Positions 52,562 to 61,223 of a DNA stretch of 64,000 nt are shown here, in pieces. The position numbers and the translations under genes are program-made. Every line of letters begins with the position of its first letter. Within the stretch, counting starts at the first letter, position 1. The DNA is from an uncultured Acidimicrobiales bacterium (GTDB lineage Bacteria; Actinomycetota; Acidimicrobiia; Acidimicrobiales; Bin134): positions 3,267,954-3,331,953 of the forward strand of contig OX638350.1 of NCBI GenBank assembly GCA_951813325.1. Direction: 5' to 3'. The notes under the pieces are model-generated. The model worked only from the letters and a program-made list of their open reading frames with translations, did not search any database and was not told where the DNA came from.

Positions 52562-52762
52562 TCAGGTGATCTTGCTGGTTTGTCCGGAAACAAAAGTGGT
52601 GATAACCACACCAGCCGCCACTGCCGCGGCCACCAGAACTGCAATGATGATCACCGTCGAGGTGACGTCTCCCTCTTCGTTTTGCCACGCTTTTTGGATT
52701 CGCTGTTCAAGCTCATTCCACAATATGGCAATGGCAATATGGAATTTGGTTCCTGTTTTCAC
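52562..52762 (-). CDS. Flp-like pilin candidate
   Basis: 66 residues: a 28-residue charged leader, then EEGDVTSTVIIIAVLVAAAVAAGVVITTFVSG. Size, position after tadC and the Gly before an alanine-rich helix suit the major Flp pilin. The Glu-Tyr pair at +5/+6 after the cleavage Gly, normal for Flp pilins, is missing (the +5 residue is Thr). It is the only small pilin in the operon, so I think it is the main subunit. Confidence 0.65.
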   Translation of the reverse strand: MKTGTKFHIAIAILWNELEQRIQKAWQNEEGDVTSTVIIIAVLVAAAVAAGVVITTFVSGQTSKIT

Positions 52763-52844
52763 TTGTTTCTCCTGCGATAGGTGGGGTTGGACAGTTCAAG
52801 GCACCGATAAGCAAATGTCATACTGCTATGTTCCATTGAACTCC

Positions 52845-53723
52845 TCATGAACTGGCAATGGCGGCAAGAGCCGGGTAGCCGATCAGTCCTAGAAAACCCG
52901 AGAACATGAGTACGACGGGGAGCGACATTCGCTCCGTAGCCTGTTGCGCTTCGATCTCAGCTTCATTAATGGCCCGCTCTCGCAAGCCTCGTGCTCTGAT
53001 ACGCAAAGACGATCGCACACGTGACCCGGATGTTCCGGCAAGGAATAACCATGCGGCCAATTCTTCGAGTTCCGTTGATCCAAGATCTCGGCCCAGCCTT
53101 TCCAAAGCAGTCCAGGGTGGTTCGTTGGCCAATTGGGCTTGTCTCAAAGCTCGTTGAATCTCGACAAAGCCCCAAGCAGCACCCTGGGCTGCCGAATCTG
53201 TCAATGCCCGATCCATTCCCGAACCTCCAGACAAATGAAGTGATATCAGATCTAGATACGTGCTGATTTGGTGGCGCAGTTCTCGTCGCCGATTCCGCGC
53301 TCTTTCTCGCAATGACAGATCGGGTACCAGGAAGAACAGCCCTCCGGTCAAAATTGATGCAACGACAAACAGCACTGGAGAGATCCAGACCCCGCAGAAC
53401 CATGCGACAATCCAAACTCCTACTGGCAGTCCCGCTCCCAGCACCAGCATTCCTAATTTGGCGACGGCCAGTTCTTCAAGACTTTGACTGGCTGCTGCCA
53501 AATCACACTCAACACGGCGTCCTCGCAAACCCAAGTGTCTGAATGATTGTACTGCGGCTCTTTCCACCTTGACGCGGCGCGTTACTGAATGACGAATATC
53601 GTTCAAAGGCAGATCTAGTTCGCTCAACCTTGCCTGTAATGACTCTCGAGGCGGAAACAATCCCCAGAATGCTAGAGCGAAGCCAACTCCCATCACGATG
53701 CCCAACACCAATCCAACAGTCAT
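52845..53723 (-). CDS. tadC: TadC, type II/Tad secretion F-domain platform protein
   Basis: 292 residues with an N-terminal helix (VGLVLGIVMGVGFALAFWGLF), a helix pair near 95-135, the GspF-type cytoplasmic domain (HQISTYLDLISLHLSGGSGMDRAL..ALRQAQLANEPPWTALERLGRDLG) and a final helix (LPVVLMFSGFLGLIGYPAL). With TadB it forms the inner-membrane platform on which the ATPase acts. ATGA overlap with tadB. Confidence 0.88.
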   Translation of the reverse strand: MTVGLVLGIVMGVGFALAFWGLFPPRESLQARLSELDLPLNDIRHSVTRRVKVERAAVQSFRHLGLRGRRVECDLAAASQSLEELAVAKLGMLVLGAGLPVGVWIVAWFCGVWISPVLFVVASILTGGLFFLVPDLSLRERARNRRRELRHQISTYLDLISLHLSGGSGMDRALTDSAAQGAAWGFVEIQRALRQAQLANEPPWTALERLGRDLGSTELEELAAWLFLAGTSGSRVRSSLRIRARGLRERAINEAEIEAQQATERMSLPVVLMFSGFLGLIGYPALAAIASS

Positions 53724-54607
53724 TGCTGAAATTCGCTGACAGTGTTTGGATTTGACAGAATTTGTCGAACATCAAGGATTCGTGGCGGATTATTGAATCG
53801 GCTCATCCTCCCGAGAGCAATTACCGAAAAGATGAACAAACCACCGATCACAGCAAGGACAAATTGACCTGTCACAGAATCAAAGGGAGTCAGATACGAT
53901 CGACTCAATCCCACCATGCAGATGGAAAACACGATCACCACTCCGGCAATGAATCGAGCAGAAGTGTATTGTCGAGCTCGAGAAGCTTCGATCCGCAATC
54001 GCATGGAGACTTCTTGACGTGTGTTCTCAGCGAGTTCGGTCAGCGATTCCTGCAATGACCCCACCTGTTTGGCGGCTGCCAATCCAAGCGTCACCGCAAC
54101 CGTGTCAGCAATTGCGTGATCAACATCACGGGCGAATTTAGCTAAAGCATCAGGGAGTGGCTCTCGTTCCGCGCGAGCTGCAAGATGGCGAACTGGAGTA
54201 CGAACAGCCGCAGGTGCGGTAGCCGCAGTGGCTTTCAATGACTCTGTCAACCCCGACGCCGCGCTGATCGTATCCCGCACCATTTCCACCCAGGTAGCTA
54301 GGGCGGTCATGCGATCGATTTCCCGATCCCGATTTCCCTTGGCTCCCAATACTGTAGGTGCGCTGAATCCTGCTATCCCCACAATTAGGCCGGCAACCAG
54401 CCATCCGGTCAGCACGGTTGCGACCACAAGCCCGGTGCTCGCAATAGCCAATCGGAACACGAATGAGACGACAGATCTGTGGAGCAAGCTCGGCTGAACG
54501 GGGAGGAGCCTCGTAATCGGTGATGGAATTCCCCTCCAACCGATTAGAGCTGTGAAGACCCCACTTCCCACTGCTGCTCCGATAAGTGCTCCAATCAAAG
54601 AGGGCAA
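53720..54607 (-). CDS. tadB: TadB, Tad pilus platform protein
   Basis: 295 residues. Helices at 3-22, 45-90 and the C-terminal TSARFIAGVVIVFSICMVGL and FVLAVIGGLFIFSVIAL surround a GspF-like domain (LATWVEMVRDTISAASGLTESLKATAATAPAAVRTPVRHLAARA). Pairs with TadC. It overlaps the end of tadA by 13 nt, showing tight coupling. Confidence 0.88.
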   Translation of the reverse strand: MPSLIGALIGAAVGSGVFTALIGWRGIPSPITRLLPVQPSLLHRSVVSFVFRLAIASTGLVVATVLTGWLVAGLIVGIAGFSAPTVLGAKGNRDREIDRMTALATWVEMVRDTISAASGLTESLKATAATAPAAVRTPVRHLAARAEREPLPDALAKFARDVDHAIADTVAVTLGLAAAKQVGSLQESLTELAENTRQEVSMRLRIEASRARQYTSARFIAGVVIVFSICMVGLSRSYLTPFDSVTGQFVLAVIGGLFIFSVIALGRMSRFNNPPRILDVRQILSNPNTVSEFQQ

Positions 54608-55902
54608 TTCCGAACCTCCTGCTTCAATTCTCTGTCCGGGACAGTGGGATCGAAGCCGACATCGGTCAACCGCTGGAGTGTGAGAGGTTGAAGAGTGCCC
54701 CTTGGGTGAGTCAAACTTGAATCAAGGGTGGTGAACACTTCGATGCTTGTCACTTGGCCCGCAGAGCTGCCGGTAACCTCTCTTATCGATCTCACCCGGC
54801 GGAGGCCGCCTCGCTCTCGGCTCACATGGACTACGAAGTTGATGCTCTCCGCAATCATTCGGTGAGTGGCCTCCACCGGCATGTGCTCCGTGGAACGCAA
54901 GGCGTAAGTTGCTATTTTATCGAATGCCGCAAGGGAGGAGTTGGCGTGAATAGTACACATCGATCCATCATTTCCAGTGGACAACGCAGCCAGCATATCC
55001 ACCACTTCAGATCCTCTAACCTCACCCACGATCAGCCGATCGGGCGACATTGCCAGTGCATTGCGTACCAACTGCTGCATAGTGATTTCACCTGTTCCTT
55101 CGATATTGGCCGTTCGGGTCTCCAGTTCAATCACATCGCGATGTCGGTCAGGGTCAGAGGCCAGAGCCAGCTCCAATCGGTCTTCGATAGTGATCAGCCG
55201 CTCATCGGGGTCACAGGCGTTCAGAAGTGCACGCAGTAGCGTTGTCTTTCCAGCATTGGTCCCGCCACACACGATGATGCTCATATGAGCTTTTACCGCA
55301 GCATGTAGAAAATCTCGGAGCTTCGCGTCGATGGTGCCCAGATCGCACAGATCATTCAAGGTGACCCGTTCATGGCGGTGACGGCGAATTGACACCGCAG
55401 GACGCTCTGACACTGCCATTACGGCGTTCAGTCGGGATCCGTCGGGCAACTGCAAATCCAAAAACGGATTGGCAATGTCGAATCGTCGTTCGTTTCGCCC
55501 CAGCCGTGCAGCTGCCCTGCGGATAAGCGCGACCAGCTCATCGTCTGAGTCGGCGATGGCCTCAGCTTGTCGCTTCACCCCACCAGCGTGGTGCACCCAA
55601 ACCGTGTCGCATCCGTTTACGTTTACGTTCTCTACTGATTCGTCGGCCAACAACCGCTCGATGGGACCGAGTCCAAACAATGCAGCCAGCACTTCATCAG
55701 CTATATACGACTCTTCGGTGCTGTCGATGGGAGGGAGAAATGCCCTTGCCCTTTCCGCGGCGAGGATGTCGAGTGCTTCCAGGATGAACTGTCCGGCCAA
55801 AGCCTTTTGCTCGAGGCGACTGTCAATTTGATCTGCCTCGGCCTGATCGAGTTCTCGGGCGACCATGGCGAGCACCCGGTCGTAGTGAGGATTGGCGGTC
55901 AT
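54595..55902 (-). CDS. tadA: TadA/CpaF pilus assembly ATPase
   Basis: 435 residues of the VirB11/CpaF ATPase family. It has the N-terminal helical domain, then VENVNVNGCDTVWVHHAG, Walker A IVCGGTNAGKTTLLRALLNA, ITIEDRLELAL as the Asp box and LIVGEVRGSEVVDMLAALSTGNDGSMCTIHANS as Walker B and His box. It powers pilus extension, and possibly retraction, at the cytoplasmic face. Separated from tadZ by 3 nt. Confidence 0.93.
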   Translation of the reverse strand: MTANPHYDRVLAMVARELDQAEADQIDSRLEQKALAGQFILEALDILAAERARAFLPPIDSTEESYIADEVLAALFGLGPIERLLADESVENVNVNGCDTVWVHHAGGVKRQAEAIADSDDELVALIRRAAARLGRNERRFDIANPFLDLQLPDGSRLNAVMAVSERPAVSIRRHRHERVTLNDLCDLGTIDAKLRDFLHAAVKAHMSIIVCGGTNAGKTTLLRALLNACDPDERLITIEDRLELALASDPDRHRDVIELETRTANIEGTGEITMQQLVRNALAMSPDRLIVGEVRGSEVVDMLAALSTGNDGSMCTIHANSSLAAFDKIATYALRSTEHMPVEATHRMIAESINFVVHVSRERGGLRRVRSIREVTGSSAGQVTSIEVFTTLDSSLTHPRGTLQPLTLQRLTDVGFDPTVPDRELKQEVRNCPL

Positions 55903-55905
55903 CGG

Positions 55906-56658
55906 CTACGGCTGGACAGCCGCTAGACCAGTTGCCGCGGCTTGCAACCGGTAGTGGATACGGTGGACGAGTTCGGTCAGTGTGCGCCACATCAGCAGTC
56001 GGCGGTGGCGTTGGTTGGCGGGTAGTCCGCCCGCCAGTGCTTGGGCCACTCTCGGCTCGTGGGCCATGACACCCAATAGATCGAGTTGAGAGGCTTTGGC
56101 CATCTCTGTAGGCGGGTATGGCCGGTCACCCACGCAAACCAGTGCGGTGGGAATGTCATGGGCGGTCACCTTTCTTGCTTGATGAACGAGCGGAACCAGC
56201 TGGTCGAAATGAGGTCGGGCGACGAGCACGAGCAGATCGCATTGTTTGATCAATTCAGCCGCGGGGGAGTGAGGTCGTAGTCGGCCGACGTCGACCACGA
56301 CATCTATGTCATCGAGGCCGCCGAGGTCGGCCGCCAGTCGCCCCGCCAGCGGTGCGAGAACCAACGTGGTTGATTCTCCGCAACCGGGAGCAACGAGGGC
56401 AGGCAATTGACCAGCTAGCAATTGACAGTTCTTTTGCAACCTGATGATCGTCAACTCGTGTCGAGCTATTCCTGACAGCTCTACCAAAGATGGAGATGAG
56501 GCCAGCCCGAATCGCGCCGCCAATACCCCACCGTCTCCATCCGCTTCAATGAGAACCGCTCGTCGTCCGGTGGTCGACTCCCATGTCAGTCCGAGACCAA
56601 CCGATAGACTGGTGACGCCTGGGCTGGCTTTTACGCTGCCCACCGCGATGATGCTCAT
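55906..56658 (-). CDS. tadZ: TadZ/CpaE-like localisation protein
   Basis: 250 residues of a ParA/MinD-like fold: IIAVGSVKASPGVTSLSVGLGL at the start, VLIEADGDGGVLAARFGL, and VDVGRLRPHSPAAELIKQCDLLVLVARP. The P-loop is the KxSPGVT form common in actinobacterial versions and lacks a classical GKT, so ATP hydrolysis is doubtful. TadZ proteins position the pilus machine, often at a pole. ATGA overlap with cpaB. Confidence 0.75.
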   Translation of the reverse strand: MSIIAVGSVKASPGVTSLSVGLGLTWESTTGRRAVLIEADGDGGVLAARFGLASSPSLVELSGIARHELTIIRLQKNCQLLAGQLPALVAPGCGESTTLVLAPLAGRLAADLGGLDDIDVVVDVGRLRPHSPAAELIKQCDLLVLVARPHFDQLVPLVHQARKVTAHDIPTALVCVGDRPYPPTEMAKASQLDLLGVMAHEPRVAQALAGGLPANQRHRRLLMWRTLTELVHRIHYRLQAAATGLAAVQP

Positions 56659-57365
56659 CGAACTGCCCCGCCCACCGTTGCCCGCTGGTCCGAGGGACCG
56701 CTGGTCGAAGGAGAGTCTCCGGGCAACAGGATCAACCGGAGTTCCTCAGAGGCGGCGGCTTTGCCGATCAGCACTGCATCATCGGCAGAGGCCAGCAGCG
56801 ACACGAATAGTGCTTCTTGGCCTGACTCCAGCACCTCGCTCACTTCGGCCACGGTGGCTCGTGTGGTCGAAGAGGAGATACCGGTGAATGCACCCCGACG
56901 CAGTCGGCCATTGCTGCTTTCGGCATCTGGCACAGGGCTTTCGCCGGTGATGACGATCCCAACTGGTTGGCCGGGGCCGAGGTGGGTGATCGGGTATTCG
57001 CCTGGCTGGAGAACTGCGCCGACAATGGCCATGCCAAGGCCAACTGGAGAGCTTTCTGACAGAAGGCCGGGATTGAGGATGGTTCCCTCAGGAATTGGGG
57101 ACCGGACGGTGTGGCCAACCACGGAGTCCAACTCGGTCATCGGTACAAACCCCGCCCCCTGGCCGCTGGCCACTTCGACGGCCCGGAGATCATCGACCTC
57201 AATTTTCGAGCCGGTGGGAATGTCACGTCCCGCCACCGCCACTGCGGTGCGGCTGCTGAGCGACGAGGCCCATAGGGCGAAGATGATTGCCGCGGTGAGT
57301 GTGATGGTCAGTCCGAGCACTACCCAGGGAAGCTGCCGCCGACGATCCTCGCTTGCCATCCGCAT
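56655..57365 (-). CDS. cpaB: CpaB/RcpC-like SAF-domain protein
   Basis: 236 residues: a basic start, one membrane helix (PWVVLGLTITLTAAIIFALWASSL), then the SAF domain RTAVAVAGRDIPTGSKIEVDDLRAVEV..VVGHTVRSPIPEGTILNPGLL and a second beta domain. CpaB-like proteins anchor Tad components to the wall or outer layer. No secretin gene is present, as expected for a monoderm. First gene of the Tad operon; ATG at 57365 or 57359. Confidence 0.8.
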   Translation of the reverse strand: MRMASEDRRRQLPWVVLGLTITLTAAIIFALWASSLSSRTAVAVAGRDIPTGSKIEVDDLRAVEVASGQGAGFVPMTELDSVVGHTVRSPIPEGTILNPGLLSESSPVGLGMAIVGAVLQPGEYPITHLGPGQPVGIVITGESPVPDAESSNGRLRRGAFTGISSSTTRATVAEVSEVLESGQEALFVSLLASADDAVLIGKAAASEELRLILLPGDSPSTSGPSDQRATVGGAVR

Positions 57366-57465
57366 ACGTTGTTTCCGGAAGGTGGGGGAGGGAGCCGTCG
57401 AATCGCTCCGAGGGCTTCAATCTGCCACATCTTGCTTACTGAATCAAGGTGTACTTCAGTTATTT
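57366..57465 (-). promoter_or_regulatory. Leader region of the Tad operon
   Basis: 100 bp between hpt and cpaB, both on the minus strand. It holds ACTGAA (57438-57443) and TTCAGT (57455-57460), a perfect 6-bp inverted repeat spaced by 11 nt, in otherwise AT-richer sequence. It could end hpt transcription or be an operator for the pilus operon; no clear -35/-10 pair was found. Confidence 0.3.
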
Positions 57466-58023
57466 CTATGAATTGCTGTTCGGCTGGTATTGGCAGATGT
57501 GGGGGAGTTGGCGGTAGCGCTCGCCGAAGTCGAGGCCGTAGCCCACCACGAACTCGGGCGGGATCTCGAAACCCACATAGCGCAGGTTGAGATCCTCGTA
57601 CTGTCGGCCCTTGCGCACCAGCAGCGCACACACTTCCAAGCTGGCCAGATGGCGGGCTTGGAGGTTCTTGCGGAGGTAGTTGAGGGTCAGGCCGCTGTCG
57701 ATGATGTCTTCCACCAAGATCACGTCGCGCCCGGCGAGATCGAGGTCTAGGTCCTTGACGATCCGCACCACGCCGCTGGTGCGGGTGGAGCTGCCGTAGG
57801 AGGACACCGCCATGAAGTCGAACTCCACCGGAAGGTCGATGGCCCGGGCCAGATCGGCCATGAACATGAAGGCACCTTTCAGCACACCCACTAGCAGTGG
57901 CGCCCGGCCCTGGTAGTCAGCGGTGATCCGGGCCCCCAGGTCGGCGATGCAGCCCTTGAGTTCGTCGTTGGAGATCAGGATCGGCCCGGGATCGCCATTG
58001 CCAGTGGTCGTCTCGCTGGACAC
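57466..58023 (-). CDS. hpt: Hypoxanthine phosphoribosyltransferase
   Basis: 185 residues from GTG 58023; an upstream open stretch overlaps tilS and is not conserved. The PRPP-binding motif is VILVEDIIDSGLTLNYL, with PLLVGVLKGAFMFMADL and FDFMAVSSYGSSTRTSG as the flexible loop, and YVGFEIPPEFVVGYGLDFGERYR near the end. It salvages hypoxanthine and guanine to IMP and GMP. Follows tilS as in most actinobacteria. Confidence 0.94.
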   Translation of the reverse strand: MSSETTTGNGDPGPILISNDELKGCIADLGARITADYQGRAPLLVGVLKGAFMFMADLARAIDLPVEFDFMAVSSYGSSTRTSGVVRIVKDLDLDLAGRDVILVEDIIDSGLTLNYLRKNLQARHLASLEVCALLVRKGRQYEDLNLRYVGFEIPPEFVVGYGLDFGERYRQLPHICQYQPNSNS

Positions 58024-58043
58024 GGTGGACAACCTAGTAGTGG

Positions 58044-58913
58044 CTATCTGCTGAGGCCGAGCCGTTGAGAGGTTCGGGTGACCCGCCAGCCTCCGCCGAT
58101 TTCGGTGGATCGGGCTTCGTTTCGGGCCACTGCCAACACCCGGTCGACGGCGGCCGAGTCGGGCGGATGGCCAGCGCCGGTCTCGCTTTGGATCCATCGC
58201 CGCAGGGTCATTCGGGCCAGGGGTTCAGGGGCTTGGGCTACGGCTTTCGCATCAGTGGGGTCGATGGACGCCGCCAGCTCGTCGAGCAGATTTCGGGCAC
58301 CGCCCATCAGCCCGGCGCTGCGGGCGATAATCGGCACCACGTCTCGTTCGGCGATGTCGCACAGCTGCGGCAGCAGTTCGTGGCGGATCCGGTTGCGGCG
58401 ATGGGCAGGGTTCAGGTTGGATGGATCTTGAACCGGGTTGAGATCGAGGGCGTCGCACAGCGCATGGGTCTCGTAGCGGCGCAAGCCCAAAAGCGGGCGG
58501 CGCGCGGGATCGATGCCGGCCAACCCGTCGAGTCCTGCCCCTCGGATGAGATTCAAGAGCACCGTTTCAGCTTGATCGTCGGCGGTGTGGCCGGTGAGCA
58601 CTCCTTCGGGCAGCGCTCCGTAGCGGGCCGCCCGCGCCCGGGCTTCCAGGTTGGGCCCGGGTTCGCAATGGGCGGTGCGGGTCTCGAAGGCCGCGTTCCA
58701 ACGGGCAGCTGCCTGGGCCACCATGTCGGCCTCGGCGGCCGAGCCGGGTCTCAGACCGTGGTCCACGTGCCAGGCGGTCACCCGGCACTTCGCCTTTGTG
58801 GCCAGCACCAGGAGGGCCAACGAGTCTGGCCCGCCCGATACTGCGCAGTCAACCGCGGTGCCCGCGGAGGGAAAGGTGCAGCGGTCCAGCAGTTCAGGAA
58901 TTGCGGAGCTCAA
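58044..58913 (-). CDS. tilS: tRNA(Ile)-lysidine synthase
   Basis: 289 residues from a TTG that overlaps the preceding stop (TTGA). PP-loop motif AVDCAVSGGPDSLALLVLA, then AWHVDHGLRPGSAAEADMV, ARAARYGAL, GHTADDQAETVLLNLIRGAGLDGLAG and RNRIRHELLPQL. It converts C34 of the CAU-anticodon tRNA-Ile to lysidine so that AUA is read. The C-terminal TilS domain is short. Placed between the metalloprotease and hpt. Confidence 0.93.
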   Translation of the reverse strand: MSSAIPELLDRCTFPSAGTAVDCAVSGGPDSLALLVLATKAKCRVTAWHVDHGLRPGSAAEADMVAQAAARWNAAFETRTAHCEPGPNLEARARAARYGALPEGVLTGHTADDQAETVLLNLIRGAGLDGLAGIDPARRPLLGLRRYETHALCDALDLNPVQDPSNLNPAHRRNRIRHELLPQLCDIAERDVVPIIARSAGLMGGARNLLDELAASIDPTDAKAVAQAPEPLARMTLRRWIQSETGAGHPPDSAAVDRVLAVARNEARSTEIGGGWRVTRTSQRLGLSR

Positions 58914-59992
58914 ACGGCCAGGGCGGGGGTGCCGTTCACCCGGTCGATCCATTGTTGCGGGCTGCGGATCTCGGCCATGGTGGGCAGCCGTTCGGACGAC
59001 TCCCACACCCGGTCCAGCAGTTCAGGGCCTCCTCGGGTCTCCACCGTCTCGATGAACGCCTCCCCGGCGGCGTACTGGTTCAGCTTGGCTTCGATGCCGA
59101 TGACGCGCTGTACCAGTTTGGACACCCCCTTGGCGGAGTTGCGACGATGACGCAGCACCCGAGCGAACCGGCTGGCGTCGGGAATGTGAGCGGCTCCGGC
59201 CCGGTCCATGGTGATGTCGCCGTGACCCTCCAAGAGGCTCATCATACCTCCGATGCGATCGAGCACCGCCTTTTGCTCAGGAGTGGCCAAAAGAGCAGGC
59301 AGACCTCCGTCGGCCAGCGGATCCTCTCTCCGTCGACGGGCCTCGATTACTTGTTTGGCTACGAACTTGAAGTGCTCCAAATCGGGCTCGGCGGTGTCGA
59401 GGGCGTCCTGCACCAGGCTCAGGAAGTAGGGCCGCAACCACTTGATGCCGGTGAACTGGGCCCGATGGGTTGTCTCGTGCAGGGCCAACCACAATCGGAA
59501 CTGGTGGGGGTCGAAGCCGTGCTTGTGCTCCAGGGCCATTACGTTGGGGCCCACGTAGTAGACCATATCCTGGTCTTCGGGACGGTCGTCCTCGATAATG
59601 AGCAGGTCGTATTGCCCGAGCACTCGGGTGGACATCCAGCCCAGCACTGCGCCCATTTCGGTGCCGCTTACCCGCTGGGTGACCGGGGCCAACCACGAAT
59701 ACGACACCCGTTCGGCCATCTTCTTGGTGACCGGGCGGAGCAACCGCTGGAAGGAGGCCACGTTGGCATCCACCCACTGGGCCCTGGTGGCCACTTGGGT
59801 TCGAGCGGTACCCGACATCGATTTCAACCCAGTTTCGGCCGCGACCAGTTCTTCGGCCTGAGCAGTCAGCTCGGCCAGCTCGGGGGCCAGATTTCGGTAG
59901 TGGTAGGAGTCGAGGAACGGCTCGTGGCCGCCGACCTTCTTGGCCACCCGCTCAGCCAATCTCCAGTCGACAGGTTCGACGGTGGCAACCAC
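58910..59992 (-). CDS. Zinc-dependent metalloprotease family protein (DUF2342)
   Basis: 360 residues with the gluzincin-type motif LALHETTHRAQF (HExxH) near residue 170, followed by GIKWLRPYFLSLV. The N-terminal part starts VDWRLAERVAKKVGG. DUF2342 proteins are actinobacterial and regularly precede tilS; earlier annotation as a coenzyme F420-associated protein is not firm. Substrate unknown; no signal peptide, so cytoplasmic. It lies 6 nt after the small membrane protein gene. Confidence 0.85.
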   Translation of the reverse strand: MVATVEPVDWRLAERVAKKVGGHEPFLDSYHYRNLAPELAELTAQAEELVAAETGLKSMSGTARTQVATRAQWVDANVASFQRLLRPVTKKMAERVSYSWLAPVTQRVSGTEMGAVLGWMSTRVLGQYDLLIIEDDRPEDQDMVYYVGPNVMALEHKHGFDPHQFRLWLALHETTHRAQFTGIKWLRPYFLSLVQDALDTAEPDLEHFKFVAKQVIEARRRREDPLADGGLPALLATPEQKAVLDRIGGMMSLLEGHGDITMDRAGAAHIPDASRFARVLRHRRNSAKGVSKLVQRVIGIEAKLNQYAAGEAFIETVETRGGPELLDRVWESSERLPTMAEIRSPQQWIDRVNGTPALAV

Positions 59993-59998
59993 CGGGGC

Positions 59999-60187
59999 CT
60001 ACCGCCGCTTCTGGTCGAAGTCGTCGGTTCCCTGAGAGCGAAGTTCTCGCTGCTGCCGGGAGTTGTAGCGGGGGGCAACCACCTTGGTGATGTAGCCGAC
60101 AACGGTGCCGATCACCAGGGGAACTGTTCCCAGCACCAAAGCCAGGGCGATCCACCAGTGCCACACCACCGCAGCAATCAAATCCAT
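59999..60187 (-). CDS. Small single-helix membrane protein
   Basis: 62 residues: MDLIAAVVWHWWIALALVLG.. continues hydrophobic to about 35, then a basic tail (VVAPRYNSRQQRELRSQGTDDFDQKRR). No family recognised. It stops 6 nt before the metalloprotease start, so the two are probably co-transcribed. The 83 bp upstream to the RsrA-like gene contain no gene. Confidence 0.5.
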   Translation of the reverse strand: MDLIAAVVWHWWIALALVLGTVPLVIGTVVGYITKVVAPRYNSRQQRELRSQGTDDFDQKRR

Positions 60188-60270
60188 GTCTCCACCCTAG
60201 GCGACTTGTTGTCGGCGGCTCCACGCCAAAACAACGAGCATCAACACGAACCGGTCATTGTTTCTGGCCA

Positions 60271-60555
60271 TCAGAAGTCTTGGACGTCTAAATCGTCGAG
60301 CACGATGCGCTGGAGGGTCTCGGTGATCCGGATTTGCAGGGAGGAGGGGGCCGACTCTCTGCAAGCCTGGCTCATGGCCAGCTTAAAGCGGACCTCAACA
60401 CCCAGAATCTGCACACACGGCCAGCAGTCGCCCAACTCGGTGCGCACCCGGCTGGTGTTCTCCAGCGTGGGTTGGCCGTCCAAAGCCCGGGTGATGAGCT
60501 CGCGCGAATAGCCACACTGGTCGGGAACTCCCAAGCATTCCCTTTCGCTGCCCAT
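60271..60555 (-). CDS. rsrA: RsrA-type anti-sigma factor with altered zinc motif
   Basis: 94 residues directly downstream of a SigR-like gene. The C-terminal half (RFKLAMSQACRESAPSSLQIRITETLQRI) matches the mycothiol-system anti-sigma-R family. The usual HxxxCxxC redox zinc motif reads Glu40-x3-Cys44-x2-Cys47, so the His ligand is replaced; two extra cysteines are at 7 and 14. In S. coelicolor RsrA releases SigR when these cysteines oxidise. Function here is inferred and zinc binding may differ. Confidence 0.72.
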   Translation of the reverse strand: MGSERECLGVPDQCGYSRELITRALDGQPTLENTSRVRTELGDCWPCVQILGVEVRFKLAMSQACRESAPSSLQIRITETLQRIVLDDLDVQDF

Positions 60556-60572
60556 CCCGGTTCCTCCGAATC

Positions 60573-61172
60573 TCAGATGCCGGCCGAAGCCGGAGCCCGG
60601 TCGGCGTCGGGCGGATCTGCCAATCCACGCAACTTGCCAAACTCTAACAACCGTTTCTGCAGCGATTTTCTTCCCCGATGTAATCTGCTCATGACAGTGC
60701 CCATGGGAACGTCCAATATCTCGGCGATCTCTTTGTAGGCAAAGCCTTCCACATCGGCCAAAAGAACGGTGATCCGGTATTCCTCGGGGAGCGACTCGAG
60801 AGCCTCCACGATCTCTGATTCGGTGATCTGCTCCATCAGCACATCTTCGGCACTGGCTCCCAGCGCGGCTCGAGTGTCGCCCCCCAGGCGCTGGTGAAGA
60901 TATAAGTCCTCCACACTGCCCAGGTTCACCGACTGCGGTTTGCGCTGTTTGCTCCGGTAGGAGTTGATGAAGGCGTTGGTCAGTATACGGAACAGCCAGG
61001 CCCGCAGATTGGTGCCCTGCTGGTAGTTTCCGAAGCCCCGATAGGCCCGCAGATAGGTCTCTTGCACCAGGTCTTCGGCGTCGGCCGCGTTGCGAGTCAT
61101 CCGCCGAGCCGCCGAATAGAGCTGGTCCATGTACTCCATGGCCTGATCGGCGAAGGTGGCTTGGTCAGCCAT
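60573..61172 (-). CDS. sigR: SigR/SigH-like ECF sigma factor
   Basis: 199 residues. Region 2: [66 protein letters not shown]; region 4: [49 protein letters not shown]. The wording is very close to SigR/SigH, the thiol-oxidative stress sigma of actinobacteria, which drives thioredoxin and mycothiol genes. The RsrA-like gene follows 17 nt downstream. Confidence 0.9.
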   Translation of the reverse strand: MADQATFADQAMEYMDQLYSAARRMTRNAADAEDLVQETYLRAYRGFGNYQQGTNLRAWLFRILTNAFINSYRSKQRKPQSVNLGSVEDLYLHQRLGGDTRAALGASAEDVLMEQITESEIVEALESLPEEYRITVLLADVEGFAYKEIAEILDVPMGTVMSRLHRGRKSLQKRLLEFGKLRGLADPPDADRAPASAGI

Positions 61173-61223
61173 TTGCGGAGAGCTTACCGGTGCTGCTGGA
61201 GTAAGTGGTCGCGCCCCAAGACG

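Noticed and set aside
58796..60511. 571-codon open frame on the plus strand
   Set aside because: Covers tilS, the metalloprotease and the small membrane gene in antisense; low-complexity Gly/His-rich product.
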